Source: Alkalicoccus halolimnae (GTDB lineage Bacteria > Bacillota > Bacilli > Bacillales > Salisediminibacteriaceae). Taken from it: a stretch of DNA of 64,000 bases. Under the pieces are notes generated by a model that was not told the origin of the DNA, ran no database searches, and saw only the letters and a program-made list of their open reading frames with translations. The stretch's first letter is position 1, and the number at the start of each line of letters is the position of its first letter. Positions 25,068-33,594 of this stretch are shown here, piece by piece. The stretch spans positions 2,542,001 through 2,606,000 of the forward strand of contig NZ_CP144914.1 in assembly GCF_008014775.2 (NCBI RefSeq). Direction: 5' to 3'. The position numbers were made by a program, and so were the translations under genes.

Positions 25068-25688
25068 TCAACTCCTCTCTTGAAGCGTTTCAGCGAGTGT
25101 TTTAAAAAACAGATAGGAAGACATCGCTCCCGGATCGATATGGCCCACTGAGCGGGCTCCCAGATAAGCCGCACGTCCTTTTTTCGCATGCATCTCTTTT
25201 GTTGACTGCATAAGTTCTTCGGCAGTCGTTTGGAAAAGCTGCCAGTCGATTTCTTTTTGTTTCTGAAACCGTTCAATCAGCGGAGCCCAGACGTCCACCA
25301 TCGTTTTCTCGCCTGTTTCTGCTTTTCCGCGCTGCTGGATCGCCACTTTTCCGGCCTCAAGCACATTGATCCACTCTTCTTCTGTTAGTGTTTCATCCGA
25401 AGAGGCCCGGGACGCCATTTTCATCAGTGCAGATCCGTAAAGCGGTCCCGATGCGCCGCCGATTTTGCCGATAAAAGTCATCGATACGGCCTTCAGCAGA
25501 TCTCCCGGTGCGTCGAAGGATTTGCCGTTCAGCATTTTGTGCATTTCTTTGACTCCTCTTGCCATATTGATGCCGTGGTCGCCGTCACCGATGGCCTGAT
25601 CGAGGTCTGTCAGTTCGTCTTTATGTTCAAGGATTTCATCATGAAACCGTTCCAGCCATGTACGGAGGTGTTCTGCTGTAATGGACAT
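25068..25688 (-). CDS. dhaL: Dihydroxyacetone kinase ADP-binding subunit DhaL
   Basis: A 206-residue all-helical nucleotide-binding subunit. LTDLDQAIGDGDHGINMARG carries the Asp/His metal and ADP ligands, and GKIGGASGPLYGSAL and GEKTMVDVW are further marks. DhaL holds ADP permanently and transfers phosphate to dihydroxyacetone on DhaK. Start ATG 25688 follows AAGGAGAG. It is separated from dhaK by about 765 bases that contain an interspersed repeat. Confidence 0.94.
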   Translation of the reverse strand: MSITAEHLRTWLERFHDEILEHKDELTDLDQAIGDGDHGINMARGVKEMHKMLNGKSFDAPGDLLKAVSMTFIGKIGGASGPLYGSALMKMASRASSDETLTEEEWINVLEAGKVAIQQRGKAETGEKTMVDVWAPLIERFQKQKEIDWQLFQTTAEELMQSTKEMHAKKGRAAYLGARSVGHIDPGAMSSYLFFKTLAETLQERS

Positions 25689-25990
25689 ACGATCTCTCCT
25701 TTTCCCCGCCTGCTTCATCACTTTGGCTTTATCTATCGGAAGGCCGATTGCAGGCTGGTAATATTTATGGATGTAAATGCTGCAGACAGGAAGCGGTACT
25801 AAAGAAGCTCTTCCCTTATTGGTTAGTCTATTTTCGAATCAGGTGGATGATTTTCACTTTAGATGGACACTTTCCAAGGGGCTGACCATCAGGTTAAAAA
25901 TATTTGTAAGTCCTTCTGGAAAAACATTTAGTAAAAGAGATTTATACAGGTTGAACAAATGAACAGTAAAAGCGTGTTTCTTTCATATGA

Positions 25991-26450
25991 GGCTGCCTTG
26001 AAAATAAAAGAAATAAGCGATAGACGTACGCTTTCGTTTCCATGGGGAAGCTTTCCGGGCGGGCCGGCCTCAGCTAATTCCGTCCTCCCTTCGGTCGGGC
26101 GGAGTGGGGCTCGTCCTTCACCGCCCGGGAGTCGCCCCGTATGCCCTCCAGCTTACGGTAAAAAGCCAGAGCAGCAACTGTCTTCTAATAAAGATGCCTC
26201 CCGTTTGAACAACTTTGACCCAACCTGTATAGATGAGAAGTTCCATTCCTGTAGAAGTCCATTTTCATGCCTCATGGTGCAAGGCTTTTCCGCCTGCCGG
26301 GCACGCGGCTTCCCTTACGTCCGGGAGAACCTTCCTGTTTTCTTTTTCCGCAGGCGTATTGCCCTGGAACTGGTTTTTACCGTGTTACTTACTTGATTTA
26401 ACCAGCGGGCTTTCTCTATTAGAAAATGAAAACGAAGCGGAAACCAGCCG
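25991..26450 (-). repeat. Composite interspersed repeat between dhaK and dhaL
   Basis: Starts with the A-unit end GGCTGCCTTGAAAATAAAAG, contains GGGAAGCTTTCCGGGCGGGCCGGCCTCAGCTAATTCC and CAGCTTACGGTAAAAA, then R4 (CTTTTTCCGCAGGCG) and D (TTTAACCAGCGGGCTTTC; ATGAAAACGAAGCGGAAACC). Relative to 20195-20963 it is inverted and lacks the B unit. The open frames 25959-26396 and 26233-26457 are repeat artefacts. Bases 25689-25990 hold no gene. Confidence 0.85.
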
Positions 26451-26453
26451 GTT

Positions 26454-27449
26454 TTAACGTTTAAATGCGGTCGTTTCTGCCGGGGCGTGCAGCAGGGAGG
26501 TCAATTGATCATCGAGTTTTAAAATGGTCAGCGAAACTCCCGCCATTTCCAGAGACGTCATCCACTCCCCGACGATTGTTTCCGTAACGTGTACGCCTTT
26601 CTCCTTTAATATGGCGGCAGCGCTGTTGTTGAACACATACAGCTCCATCATAGGCGTCGATCCGAGCCCGTTGATCAGCACAGCCACTTCGTCCCCGCTC
26701 TTTAAGTGCATATCCGCATCGATTTTATCGAAAAGGATTTGAGCGATCTCTGCAGCCGGCTTCACATCGGTCCGCTCCACTCCCGGCTCTCCGTGAATGC
26801 CGGTACCGATTTCTATTTCATTGTCTGCCAGTGTAAAGCCCGGTTTGCCTGCTGCCGGCACCGTACAGGGACTGAGCGACATGCCCATGGATTTGACGTT
26901 TTTAATGACCTTTTCTGCCGCAGCCTGGACTTCATTCAGCTCCGCTCCCTGTTCTGCGAGAGCACCGGCGATTTTATGGACAAACACCGTGCCTGCGATG
27001 CCGCGCCGTCCGCTCGTAAACGAACTGTCTTCGACGGCAACGTCATCGTTTACGACGACCTGCTTTACGGAAATGCCTTCTGCTTCCGCCATTTCGCCAG
27101 CCATCTCAAAGTTCATGACGTCACCGGTGTAGTTTTTTATGACGAGCAGAACCCCTTTACCTCCATCCACCGCTTTGATCGCTTCGAATACCTGGTCCGG
27201 CGTCGGGGATGTAAATACTTCTCCTGCCACGGCTGCATCGAGCATGCCTTTGCCTACAAACCCGCCGTGAGCCGGCTCATGTCCGCTTCCTCCACCGCTG
27301 ACAATACCCACTTTCCCCTGTACCGGCGCGTTTTTGCGCACGAGTACTGTCGTTCCGTCCAGTCTCCGCAGGTCATTCGGGTGGGCAAGCACCATCCCGT
27401 TCAGCATCTCATCGACAATCTGCTCTACATCATTCATCAGTTTTTTCAT
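26454..27449 (-). CDS. dhaK: Dihydroxyacetone kinase substrate-binding subunit DhaK
   Basis: A 331-residue subunit. GGGSGHEPAHGGFVGKGMLDAAVAGEVFTSP is the N-terminal signature, and EIGTGIHGEPGVER holds the His that binds dihydroxyacetone as a hemiaminal (near residue 220). It is the PTS-dependent type, since dhaL and dhaM follow. ATG 27449 has AAAGGAGG ten bases upstream, and a sigma-54 promoter lies 39 bases before the start. Confidence 0.95.
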   Translation of the reverse strand: MKKLMNDVEQIVDEMLNGMVLAHPNDLRRLDGTTVLVRKNAPVQGKVGIVSGGGSGHEPAHGGFVGKGMLDAAVAGEVFTSPTPDQVFEAIKAVDGGKGVLLVIKNYTGDVMNFEMAGEMAEAEGISVKQVVVNDDVAVEDSSFTSGRRGIAGTVFVHKIAGALAEQGAELNEVQAAAEKVIKNVKSMGMSLSPCTVPAAGKPGFTLADNEIEIGTGIHGEPGVERTDVKPAAEIAQILFDKIDADMHLKSGDEVAVLINGLGSTPMMELYVFNNSAAAILKEKGVHVTETIVGEWMTSLEMAGVSLTILKLDDQLTSLLHAPAETTAFKR

Positions 27450-27487
27450 ATCAGGACTGCCTCCTTTAATTTAGTTCACTGTTAAAT

Positions 27488-27505
27488 ATGCAATAATCAT
27501 GCCAA
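27488..27505 (-). promoter_or_regulatory. Sigma-54 (-24/-12) promoter of dhaK
   Basis: The minus strand reads TTGGCATGATTATTGCAT. GG and GC are separated by exactly 10 bases, and both elements match the consensus TGGCAY-N5-TTGCW. Transcription would start near 27476, leaving a leader of about 27 bases. The gene for a sigma-54 activator lies next door. Confidence 0.85.
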
Positions 27506-27521
27506 CGTATAAAAGGTTGAA

Positions 27522-27535
27522 TGAAAGCGTTATCA
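27522..27535. promoter_or_regulatory. cre box (CcpA site) upstream of dhaK
   Basis: TGAAAGCGTTATCA matches the cre consensus TGWAANCGNTNWCA at every position. It lies 17 bases upstream of the -24 element of the sigma-54 promoter, so CcpA with HPr-Ser-P could block activator access when glucose is present. Confidence 0.75.
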
Positions 27536-27561
27536 ATACCGGCAGGATGGGAAATAGGCCA

Positions 27562-29526
27562 CTAAAGGCCGGTTTCCTGGACATTTTGTCCAAGGTAATC
27601 CTCCAGCCCGTATTCTTTTAACTTTCTTGCTGCCGTTTTACGGGAAACACCGAGCTTTCTTCCAAGCTGACTGTAGCTTCTGCAGAAAGGTGCTGTCCGC
27701 CGGATCATTGCTTCCTCCATTTCCTGGAGCGTCTGCGCTTCCCTGACAGTCCCCTGACCTGGAGTGAACTGAAGATCTGCTTCTGTTATTTCTCCGCTGT
27801 CATTAAGGGCCATAATCCGCTCCATGCCGTTTTTAAGCTCGCGGATGTTTCCCGGCCACGTATAATTCTGCACCTTCTCATAAAAGGCAGGCGATACGCT
27901 GTGAAGCGGCCGCTGAAACAGTGCTGCATAATAGGTCAGGTAATTTTTCGCCAGCGTTGGAATATCTTCCGGCCTTTCCCGGAGCGGTTTCATTTCAAGA
28001 GGAACGACGTACAGCCGGTAATACAGATCCTTACGGAAGGAACTGCTTTCCAGAAGCGTTTCCGGCCGCTGGTTTGTGGCGGAGATGATTCTGATATTAA
28101 CCGGAATTCTTTCCTTCCCTCCGACACGGACGACTTCGCGTTCCTGAAGCACACGCAGCAGTTTACTCTGCACGGCAGGATGCAGTTCTGAAATTTCATC
28201 TAGAAACAGCGTCCCCCCTTCTGCCTGCTCAAAAGCTCCGATGTGCGTGCGATGAGCATTCGTAAACGATCCTTTTTCATGTCCGAAAAGTTCGCTTTCC
28301 AGAAGCGTCGCAGGAATAGCTGCACAGTTCAGCGCTATAAAAGGCTTAAGGCGCCTCGGGCTCGCCTGGTGGATGCCTTTGGCAAGCAGCTCCTTGCCGG
28401 TTCCGCTTTCACCGCTTATAAAGATGGTGGAATCTGTCGCAGAAGCTTTCACCGCTTTTTTGATCGTTTCCTGAAGGGCACGGCTTTTACCGGTCAGCGT
28501 CTGAAAAGCTACTTCCTCCACCCGCGAGGCCGGGCGCACCTCAAAGCCAGGCAGTTCCTGAAGCAGGTCTTTCATTTCTCTTACGGCGGTAAAGCTGAGC
28601 ACTGCTCCTTTGAATTTATCGCCGACATATACCGGCTCTGCTTTAAGTACGTGAAAATTCCCGTCCCGGTCTTCAAACGATTTTTTCAGCGGCGTCTTCC
28701 TGGTCAGGGCTTCCCATTCCGCACTGCTGAAAATATCCTCAGGCTCTGCATCAAACTGGATAAAGGCCCTGTTCCCGTAAACGAGGGCTCTTGATTCATC
28801 AATAAAAACGATCGCATCGTTAATGGTGGAAAGCAGAAGCTGCAGCTGTTCCTGAAGGAGCTTGACCGACTCAAGTTCGCTTGAAACCGTCTCGATGCTC
28901 GAAATGTCTTCAAAAGTTGCCACGGCTCCGATGATTTTTTCATCAAAGAAGATCGGGGCACGGTTCGTAATTATCTGCCTGTTATTGATTTTCTGCCGCA
29001 CGTTCCACTGGGTTTCTCCTTTCGTAAGCACGTCGTGCATTTTCGATCCAGGTACGGTTTCGGAAGCACGGTGGTAAAGGAGCTGGCTTTCGGTTTTACC
29101 TATCAGCTGGGAGGCCGCTTCGTTCACATAGGTGATGCGGTTGTCTTCGTTGACGACGAGGACGCCGTGCCGCATGGAAGACATGGCAGCTTCCATACTG
29201 ACGGAGCTCTCAATCAGGAGCTGATCCGCCTCTTCATCCGCTTCCTCCTCCTCTGCCTGCTCCTGAAAAAATTTCACAACTGCATCCACAAGAGGTGCCG
29301 CTTCTTCTTTATCGCAGAAAAGCCGGAACTCCGCTTTTGCCGGTATTCGGAGAGAGACGATCGAGAGCAGGTTGCCGAGCTGGGCCCGCCTTCCCTGATA
29401 ATCTATCCAGAGGTGGCGCAGTTCTTCGGACGACTTCACGTGATGCTGGAGGGTGGAAATCATGGCCGCAGCCAGACGGATGTGAAGGCCGTATTTTTTA
29501 TTTATTTTAATGACGACATCCTTCAT
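27562..29526 (-). CDS. Sigma-54 activator with N-terminal HPr domain (DhaR-like)
   Basis: A 654-residue regulator starting at ATG 29526 after GAAGGAGA. Residues 1-88 form an HPr-like domain: YGLHIRLAA places His15 and Arg17 exactly as in HPr, while Ser46 is replaced by Asn52 (AQLGNLL). Two PAS-like domains follow (about 105-210 and 225-320). The AAA+ domain has Walker A GESGTGKE, Walker B GGTLFLDEISEL, and GSFTNA in place of GAFTGA. The C-terminal Fis-type helix-turn-helix is YSQLGRKLGVSRKTAARKLKEYGL. It probably activates dhaKLM in response to PTS phosphorylation. Confidence 0.9.
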   Translation of the reverse strand: MKDVVIKINKKYGLHIRLAAAMISTLQHHVKSSEELRHLWIDYQGRRAQLGNLLSIVSLRIPAKAEFRLFCDKEEAAPLVDAVVKFFQEQAEEEEADEEADQLLIESSVSMEAAMSSMRHGVLVVNEDNRITYVNEAASQLIGKTESQLLYHRASETVPGSKMHDVLTKGETQWNVRQKINNRQIITNRAPIFFDEKIIGAVATFEDISSIETVSSELESVKLLQEQLQLLLSTINDAIVFIDESRALVYGNRAFIQFDAEPEDIFSSAEWEALTRKTPLKKSFEDRDGNFHVLKAEPVYVGDKFKGAVLSFTAVREMKDLLQELPGFEVRPASRVEEVAFQTLTGKSRALQETIKKAVKASATDSTIFISGESGTGKELLAKGIHQASPRRLKPFIALNCAAIPATLLESELFGHEKGSFTNAHRTHIGAFEQAEGGTLFLDEISELHPAVQSKLLRVLQEREVVRVGGKERIPVNIRIISATNQRPETLLESSSFRKDLYYRLYVVPLEMKPLRERPEDIPTLAKNYLTYYAALFQRPLHSVSPAFYEKVQNYTWPGNIRELKNGMERIMALNDSGEITEADLQFTPGQGTVREAQTLQEMEEAMIRRTAPFCRSYSQLGRKLGVSRKTAARKLKEYGLEDYLGQNVQETGL

Positions 29527-29696
29527 CGCTTTCGTCTCCTTCTCTATTGACCTACCAATTAGATTCGACAGCTGCGTCCCGTTTCCTTTATTTCGCCTGC
29601 CGCGCGTCCCATGCAAAAAAATTTAACAGCCTCTCCTCCGATTTCAAATTTTTTGTGTACGTAAGAGAGGAAAGACACTTTCAGGGGGGATTTTTA

Positions 29697-30632
29697 ATGA
29701 AACGGGTAGTATTAAAAGAGGAACTGGCAGCGATTACGAAAGATTATAAGCTTGCGATGGTTTTAAATCAGATGATGTACTGGGCGCTTCGCACGAAGGA
29801 CACGGCGGCATATAAAAAAGAAGAACATCTTGGAGAAACACAGGTTTCAGGATGGATTTATAAAAGCGGAGAGGAACTTGCCGAGGAGATGATGATGAAC
29901 GTATCCAGCTGCTCGATGCGCACATATTTGAAGAAACTCGTCGCAGCGGGCTGGCTTACAGAAAGAAGCAACCCGAACTACAAATGGGATAAAACGAGAC
30001 AGTACCGGGTTTCCTGGAGAAAGATTGAAAACGACGTCTGTACTGCCGGCTATACGCTTGAAGATTCCTGGATGAAACCGTCACCTGCTGTTCGAACGAC
30101 GGAAGATCCCGCTTCGATTCAGAAAAATTCCGCTTCGAATGCAGCTGTTTCTTCTGCAATACCAGAAAACACTTCAAAAATTACAGGACAGAACATACGA
30201 CAGACTTCCCTTCTGCAGACGTATGAAAAGCAGTTCGGCAAGGCCGGCCCCGCCGCGGTGCAAAAACTGGAGACATGGACGACATCGGATATTTTCGACG
30301 ACAGCCGGGCGGTTCTCACGTACGCACTTGAACTGGCGGCAGCGTATCAGGCCCGTTCCTTTGCCTACGTCGAAGCGATGCTGAAAAGCTGGATCCATAA
30401 AGGGAAAGTCACGCTTCAAACGATTAAGGAAACGGATGCCCCGCGTGAAGCTGAGATGCCGAAACTCCTTTTGCACCCCACTCCAGCTGTTTCAGGCGGG
30501 GAACTCACAGCTGCCAAAGCAGAAGCCGCGAAATGGCGGCACGCTCTGAAACAAAAAAGAAACGCTCTGGCAAAAGCAGATTCGTTCACCTGCAGCCAGA
30601 CCGGACATACGAAAAGCGCCATGACGAAATAA
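29697..30632 (+). CDS. DnaD-domain replication protein
   Basis: A 311-residue protein starting at ATG 29697 after GGGGGGA. The N-terminal winged-helix part (LAMVLNQMMYWALRTKD; GEELAEEMMMNVSSCSMRTYLKKLVAAGWLTER) resembles primosome and plasmid/phage initiation proteins. The C-terminal part has the DnaD/DnaB_2 motif SFAYVEAMLKSWIHKGKVTLQTI near residues 221-243. No other replication, phage or plasmid gene is near, so it is an orphan, possibly a relic of a mobile element. Codons and composition look native. The last codons lie inside a hairpin. Confidence 0.75.
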   Translation: MKRVVLKEELAAITKDYKLAMVLNQMMYWALRTKDTAAYKKEEHLGETQVSGWIYKSGEELAEEMMMNVSSCSMRTYLKKLVAAGWLTERSNPNYKWDKTRQYRVSWRKIENDVCTAGYTLEDSWMKPSPAVRTTEDPASIQKNSASNAAVSSAIPENTSKITGQNIRQTSLLQTYEKQFGKAGPAAVQKLETWTTSDIFDDSRAVLTYALELAAAYQARSFAYVEAMLKSWIHKGKVTLQTIKETDAPREAEMPKLLLHPTPAVSGGELTAAKAEAAKWRHALKQKRNALAKADSFTCSQTGHTKSAMTK

Positions 30633-30645
30633 TTCGTCATGACGC
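30616..30645 (+). terminator. Hairpin overlapping the DnaD-like stop codon, CATGAC-core type
   Basis: GCGCCATGACGAA pairs with TTCGTCATGACGC with one mismatch. The left arm encodes the last residues (SAMTK) and the loop includes the stop. No T run follows on the plus strand, so termination may be weak. Confidence 0.55.
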
Positions 30646-30731
30646 CTGAATATGGTTTAAGCGGATCCGGAGCTTTTCTGGATCAATAATGCTGAATACG
30701 TTTTTTTGATTTTCGTATAGAAACGTTAAGA

Positions 30732-31607
30732 TCAGCCGCGGAACGGGTAGGACGGAGCGCCTGATACACCGGGCTTGACCATAAAGATACCCCCTGCATG
30801 AGGCTGATCCTTAAGATCCTCGTCCGACAGGCCGTCTCTCGCCGTCGTAATATACAGTTCATCCATCGCCGCGCCGCCGAACGTACAGGAAGTAACCTGG
30901 GCTGCCGGAACAGAAATTTCGGAGAGGGCTTCCCCTGTTTCCGGATTAAAACGAACAACACCCCAGCCGCCGAAGAATGCAGTCCAGAGCATGCCTTCGT
31001 CGTCGATCGTCATGCCGTCGGGATTTTCTCTCTCCTCACTTACGGCAACGGCGGTTCTGCCATTGGTAATGTAGCCGGTGTCCGGATGGTAATCATAGGC
31101 CATGATCTTTTTTGTCGGCGTATCAATATAGTACATCACATTTTTAGCAGGGTCCCAGGCCATCCCGTTGGAAACGGTGGCGCCTTTCAGCATCGTATGA
31201 ACAGAGAGATCAGGATCTAGCCTGTAGAGGCTGGCATCTCCCTCCTCTCCTTCGAGTACCATCGTACCGGCCCAGAACCTTCCCTGCGGATCGCACTTTC
31301 CGTCGTTGAAACGATTTCCGGAAAGGTGGGATTCCGGGTCATAAATGCTCGTCAGTTCTTTTGTTTTCGGATTAAAGGAATAAAAGCCGTCCCGAAGCGT
31401 GACCATCATGCCGCCGCTTTCTTTTCGTACGGCTGCACAGGCATGCTGCCCGGTATCGAAACTTTGATTTTTCCCGGTGACCGGATCAAATAAGTTGATT
31501 TTATGGCCATTAATATCGACCCAGATAAGCTGCTGGGTCTGTTCATCCCAGCTCGGCCCTTCTGCTAAAATTGCTTTCGCATCAAGTACAAGTGCTGCTT
31601 CTTTCAT
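30732..31607 (-). CDS. SMP-30/gluconolactonase family lactonase
   Basis: A 291-residue six-bladed beta-propeller enzyme. Marks are LAEGPSWDEQTQQLIWVDI (metal-binding Glu near 16), SGNRFNDGKCDPQGRFWAGTMV with the conserved Asn/Asp, VSNGMAWDPAKNVMYYIDT and NPDGMTIDDEGMLWTAFFGGWGVVRFNPETGE. These proteins hydrolyse sugar lactones with a divalent metal. No sugar dehydrogenase or transporter is adjacent. AAAGGAGA precedes ATG 31607. Confidence 0.92.
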   Translation of the reverse strand: MKEAALVLDAKAILAEGPSWDEQTQQLIWVDINGHKINLFDPVTGKNQSFDTGQHACAAVRKESGGMMVTLRDGFYSFNPKTKELTSIYDPESHLSGNRFNDGKCDPQGRFWAGTMVLEGEEGDASLYRLDPDLSVHTMLKGATVSNGMAWDPAKNVMYYIDTPTKKIMAYDYHPDTGYITNGRTAVAVSEERENPDGMTIDDEGMLWTAFFGGWGVVRFNPETGEALSEISVPAAQVTSCTFGGAAMDELYITTARDGLSDEDLKDQPHAGGIFMVKPGVSGAPSYPFRG

Positions 31608-31770
31608 TGAAAAATCTCCTTTTTTTCAGCTCCGGCGCGTCTTTCAGCTGATTTATTTGCAGAACAGTTTTTAAAAAGCTTATTCTATTGTTGTTTATTA
31701 AGAATGTCTGCTGCGCGGGCATGCTCATTTAAAAACATGTATGAAATGCGCATACCCTTTTCTATCCATG

Positions 31771-31797
31771 AAAAAACCCCGGCTGTTTAAGCCGGGG
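31771..31797 (-). terminator. Hairpin terminator
   Basis: CCCCGGC pairs with GCCGGGG around TGTTTAA, followed by TTTTTT on the minus strand. It closes the gene at 31814-32110. Confidence 0.9.
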
Positions 31798-31813
31798 CGG
31801 AGTGGAAGAAAGA

Positions 31814-32110
31814 CTACTGTTTATCTTTGTCGTTTTCCTGTTCTTCACCTTTAATATTCTGGTTATAATAATTAACTGAGAACATGGCACCTTCGTCCAC
31901 CATGGAGTTGTCTTCCAGATCCTGGGGATCGGAATGGCCGACTTTTTCATAAAAGTCCTCTTTATTATCTTCTTTCGTGTCACCTTTAATTTCTGCCTTT
32001 GCACGGTTAATGTAGTGCCCTACTTTTTCACGGTTTTTTTCATTGCCGAGATAGTAGCCCGCTGCGGCAATAGCAGAAGCTGCGAGAGTTGAAACATACC
32101 ATTTAGCCAT
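31814..32110 (-). CDS. Hypothetical membrane-anchored acidic protein
   Basis: A 98-residue protein with one N-terminal hydrophobic segment (YVSTLAASAIAAAGYYLG) and a long polar, charged remainder (EKNREKVGHYINRAKAEIKGDTKED) ending GEEQENDKDKQ. The plan recalls YtxH-like stress proteins, but the resemblance is only in layout. GAGGTG lies 12 bases before ATG 32110. It is monocistronic. Confidence 0.6.
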   Translation of the reverse strand: MAKWYVSTLAASAIAAAGYYLGNEKNREKVGHYINRAKAEIKGDTKEDNKEDFYEKVGHSDPQDLEDNSMVDEGAMFSVNYYNQNIKGEEQENDKDKQ

Positions 32111-32474
32111 AGAATTGTGAGCACCTCAGTCGATGCTGCACACTCACCACCTTTCTTCAAAAATAATAACCTTTTATTTCAATTCGTGTCAAACTGTCGC
32201 TCAAGCCGTCATCCAAAATAGAATACCCGACTGCGGCAGACTCCTGAGTGCATCTGCTCCGAAACCCGGAATGAAGCTCAAAATTGCCCGTACAGGCAGA
32301 CTGTGCTTTTCCAGCGCCAGACCACCGCCTGTGCGTATGCCATGTTTGGAAAAAGGCTGTAAAAAAACTTGAATTTCAAAATCGGATGCTACAAAACACT
32401 ATTTCCATTTCGGTATATTTTTAAACATGACGTACCGGATTTTCCCCGCAAATGTCCAGGAGCAGTATTTCCTT
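32111..32474. other. Intergenic stretch without a convincing gene
   Basis: An 80-codon open frame at 32133-32372 has no ribosome site and no recognisable features. CTGAGTGCATCTGC and nearby GC-rich phrases may be decayed repeat, but I cannot place them. Confidence 0.35.
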
Positions 32475-32478
32475 TTCC

Positions 32479-32507
32479 CGTATTGATTTCATAGTGAAAT
32501 CAATACG
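32479..32507 (-). terminator. Perfect 13-bp hairpin, likely terminator of the LLM gene
   Basis: CGTATTGATTTCA and TGAAATCAATACG flank a three-base loop; the sides are AAAA/TTTT-rich, so it could act in both directions. It lies about 30 bases beyond the stop of the gene at 32539. Confidence 0.75.
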
Positions 32508-32538
32508 AGAAAATCGAATGAGAAAGCTGACGGTAATT

Positions 32539-33594
32539 CTACTTCGAGGTATATTTTTTGACCGCTGGAAGAATTTCCGTTCCGATGAGTTCCAGGTTCT
32601 TTTCGATTTTATCCATCGGCATTCCTCCGAAATCAATCTGCGCAATATAGCGCTGATGACCGAACATTTCGTGCTGGTAGAGAATCTTTTCAATAATTTC
32701 CTGAGGACTTCCGACATTCATAATGCTGTGCGGGTCCATGCCGTGGGCAAACTGCTGTTTAGGAAAACCTCTTCCGTTCGTCCGCTTCATTCCTTCATTA
32801 ATATGAGGATAAAGCTCGTCCACGGCCTGCTGGGAAGTTTCCGCCGCATAAAAAAATCCGGCTGTCGCAATCGGCAGCTCTTTGGAGTCATGGCCGTTTT
32901 CCTCTGCTGCCTGGCGGTAGGCATCCACGGTATGTTTGAAACTGGAGGCCGGTCCGCCGAGATGAGCCATAAACATCGGTACTCCCGCGGCTCCTGCTTT
33001 AATCGCACTTGCCGGCGTACCGCCTACAGCGCGCCAGATCGGCATCGATCCCTCAAACGGACGCGGCAGAATCTCGGCATCTTTCAACGGAGCACGGAAC
33101 CTGCCGCTCCAGTTTATGATTTCTTCTTCATTTATTTTCCGGAGCAGATCAAATTTTTCTTCGTAAAGCTCTTCATAATAACGGACATCATAGCCGAGCA
33201 GATCAAATAAACCTACTCTTGAAGCACGTCCGGCAACAATTTCCGCACGTCCTTTTGAAATGAGGTCAATCGTCGCGAAATTTTCAAAAACCCGGACAGG
33301 GTCCGAAGTGCTGACAATCGTAGACGAACTGGCGATTTTTATTTTTTCCGTCGCCTGCGCAATCGCGGAAAGGACAATCGCATGAGCCTGAGTCGCAAAA
33401 TATTCCTGATGGCTCTCCCCTACACTGAAGAAATCCAGGCCCGCCTGTTCTGCAAGCCGGGCATAGTCAATAATTTCAGTAATCCGCTCCTGTGCAGATA
33501 TTCTTTTTCCTGTGGCAGGATCCGGCAGGTGATCCCCCAGGGTATAAATGCCAAATTCCAGACCTTTGTCCGGATTCAAACGATATTTTTCCAT
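32539..33594 (-). CDS. LLM-class flavin-dependent oxidoreductase
   Basis: A 351-residue TIM-barrel protein of the bacterial luciferase-like family. Visible segments are YARLAEQAGLDFFSVGESHQEYFATQAH, IASSSTIVSTSDPVRVFENFATIDLISKGRAEIVAGRASRVGLFDLLGYD and PIWRAVGGTPASAIKAGAAGVPMFMAHLGGP. The family uses reduced FMN from a partner reductase. The substrate is unknown; no obvious partner is adjacent. AAAGGTGG precedes ATG 33594. Confidence 0.92.
   Translation of the reverse strand: MEKYRLNPDKGLEFGIYTLGDHLPDPATGKRISAQERITEIIDYARLAEQAGLDFFSVGESHQEYFATQAHAIVLSAIAQATEKIKIASSSTIVSTSDPVRVFENFATIDLISKGRAEIVAGRASRVGLFDLLGYDVRYYEELYEEKFDLLRKINEEEIINWSGRFRAPLKDAEILPRPFEGSMPIWRAVGGTPASAIKAGAAGVPMFMAHLGGPASSFKHTVDAYRQAAEENGHDSKELPIATAGFFYAAETSQQAVDELYPHINEGMKRTNGRGFPKQQFAHGMDPHSIMNVGSPQEIIEKILYQHEMFGHQRYIAQIDFGGMPMDKIEKNLELIGTEILPAVKKYTSK

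Noticed and set aside
20825..26170. CRISPR array, suggested by repeated phrases
   Set aside because: Repeat spacing is irregular over kilobases, units are long and lie in both directions, and no cas genes exist in the window.
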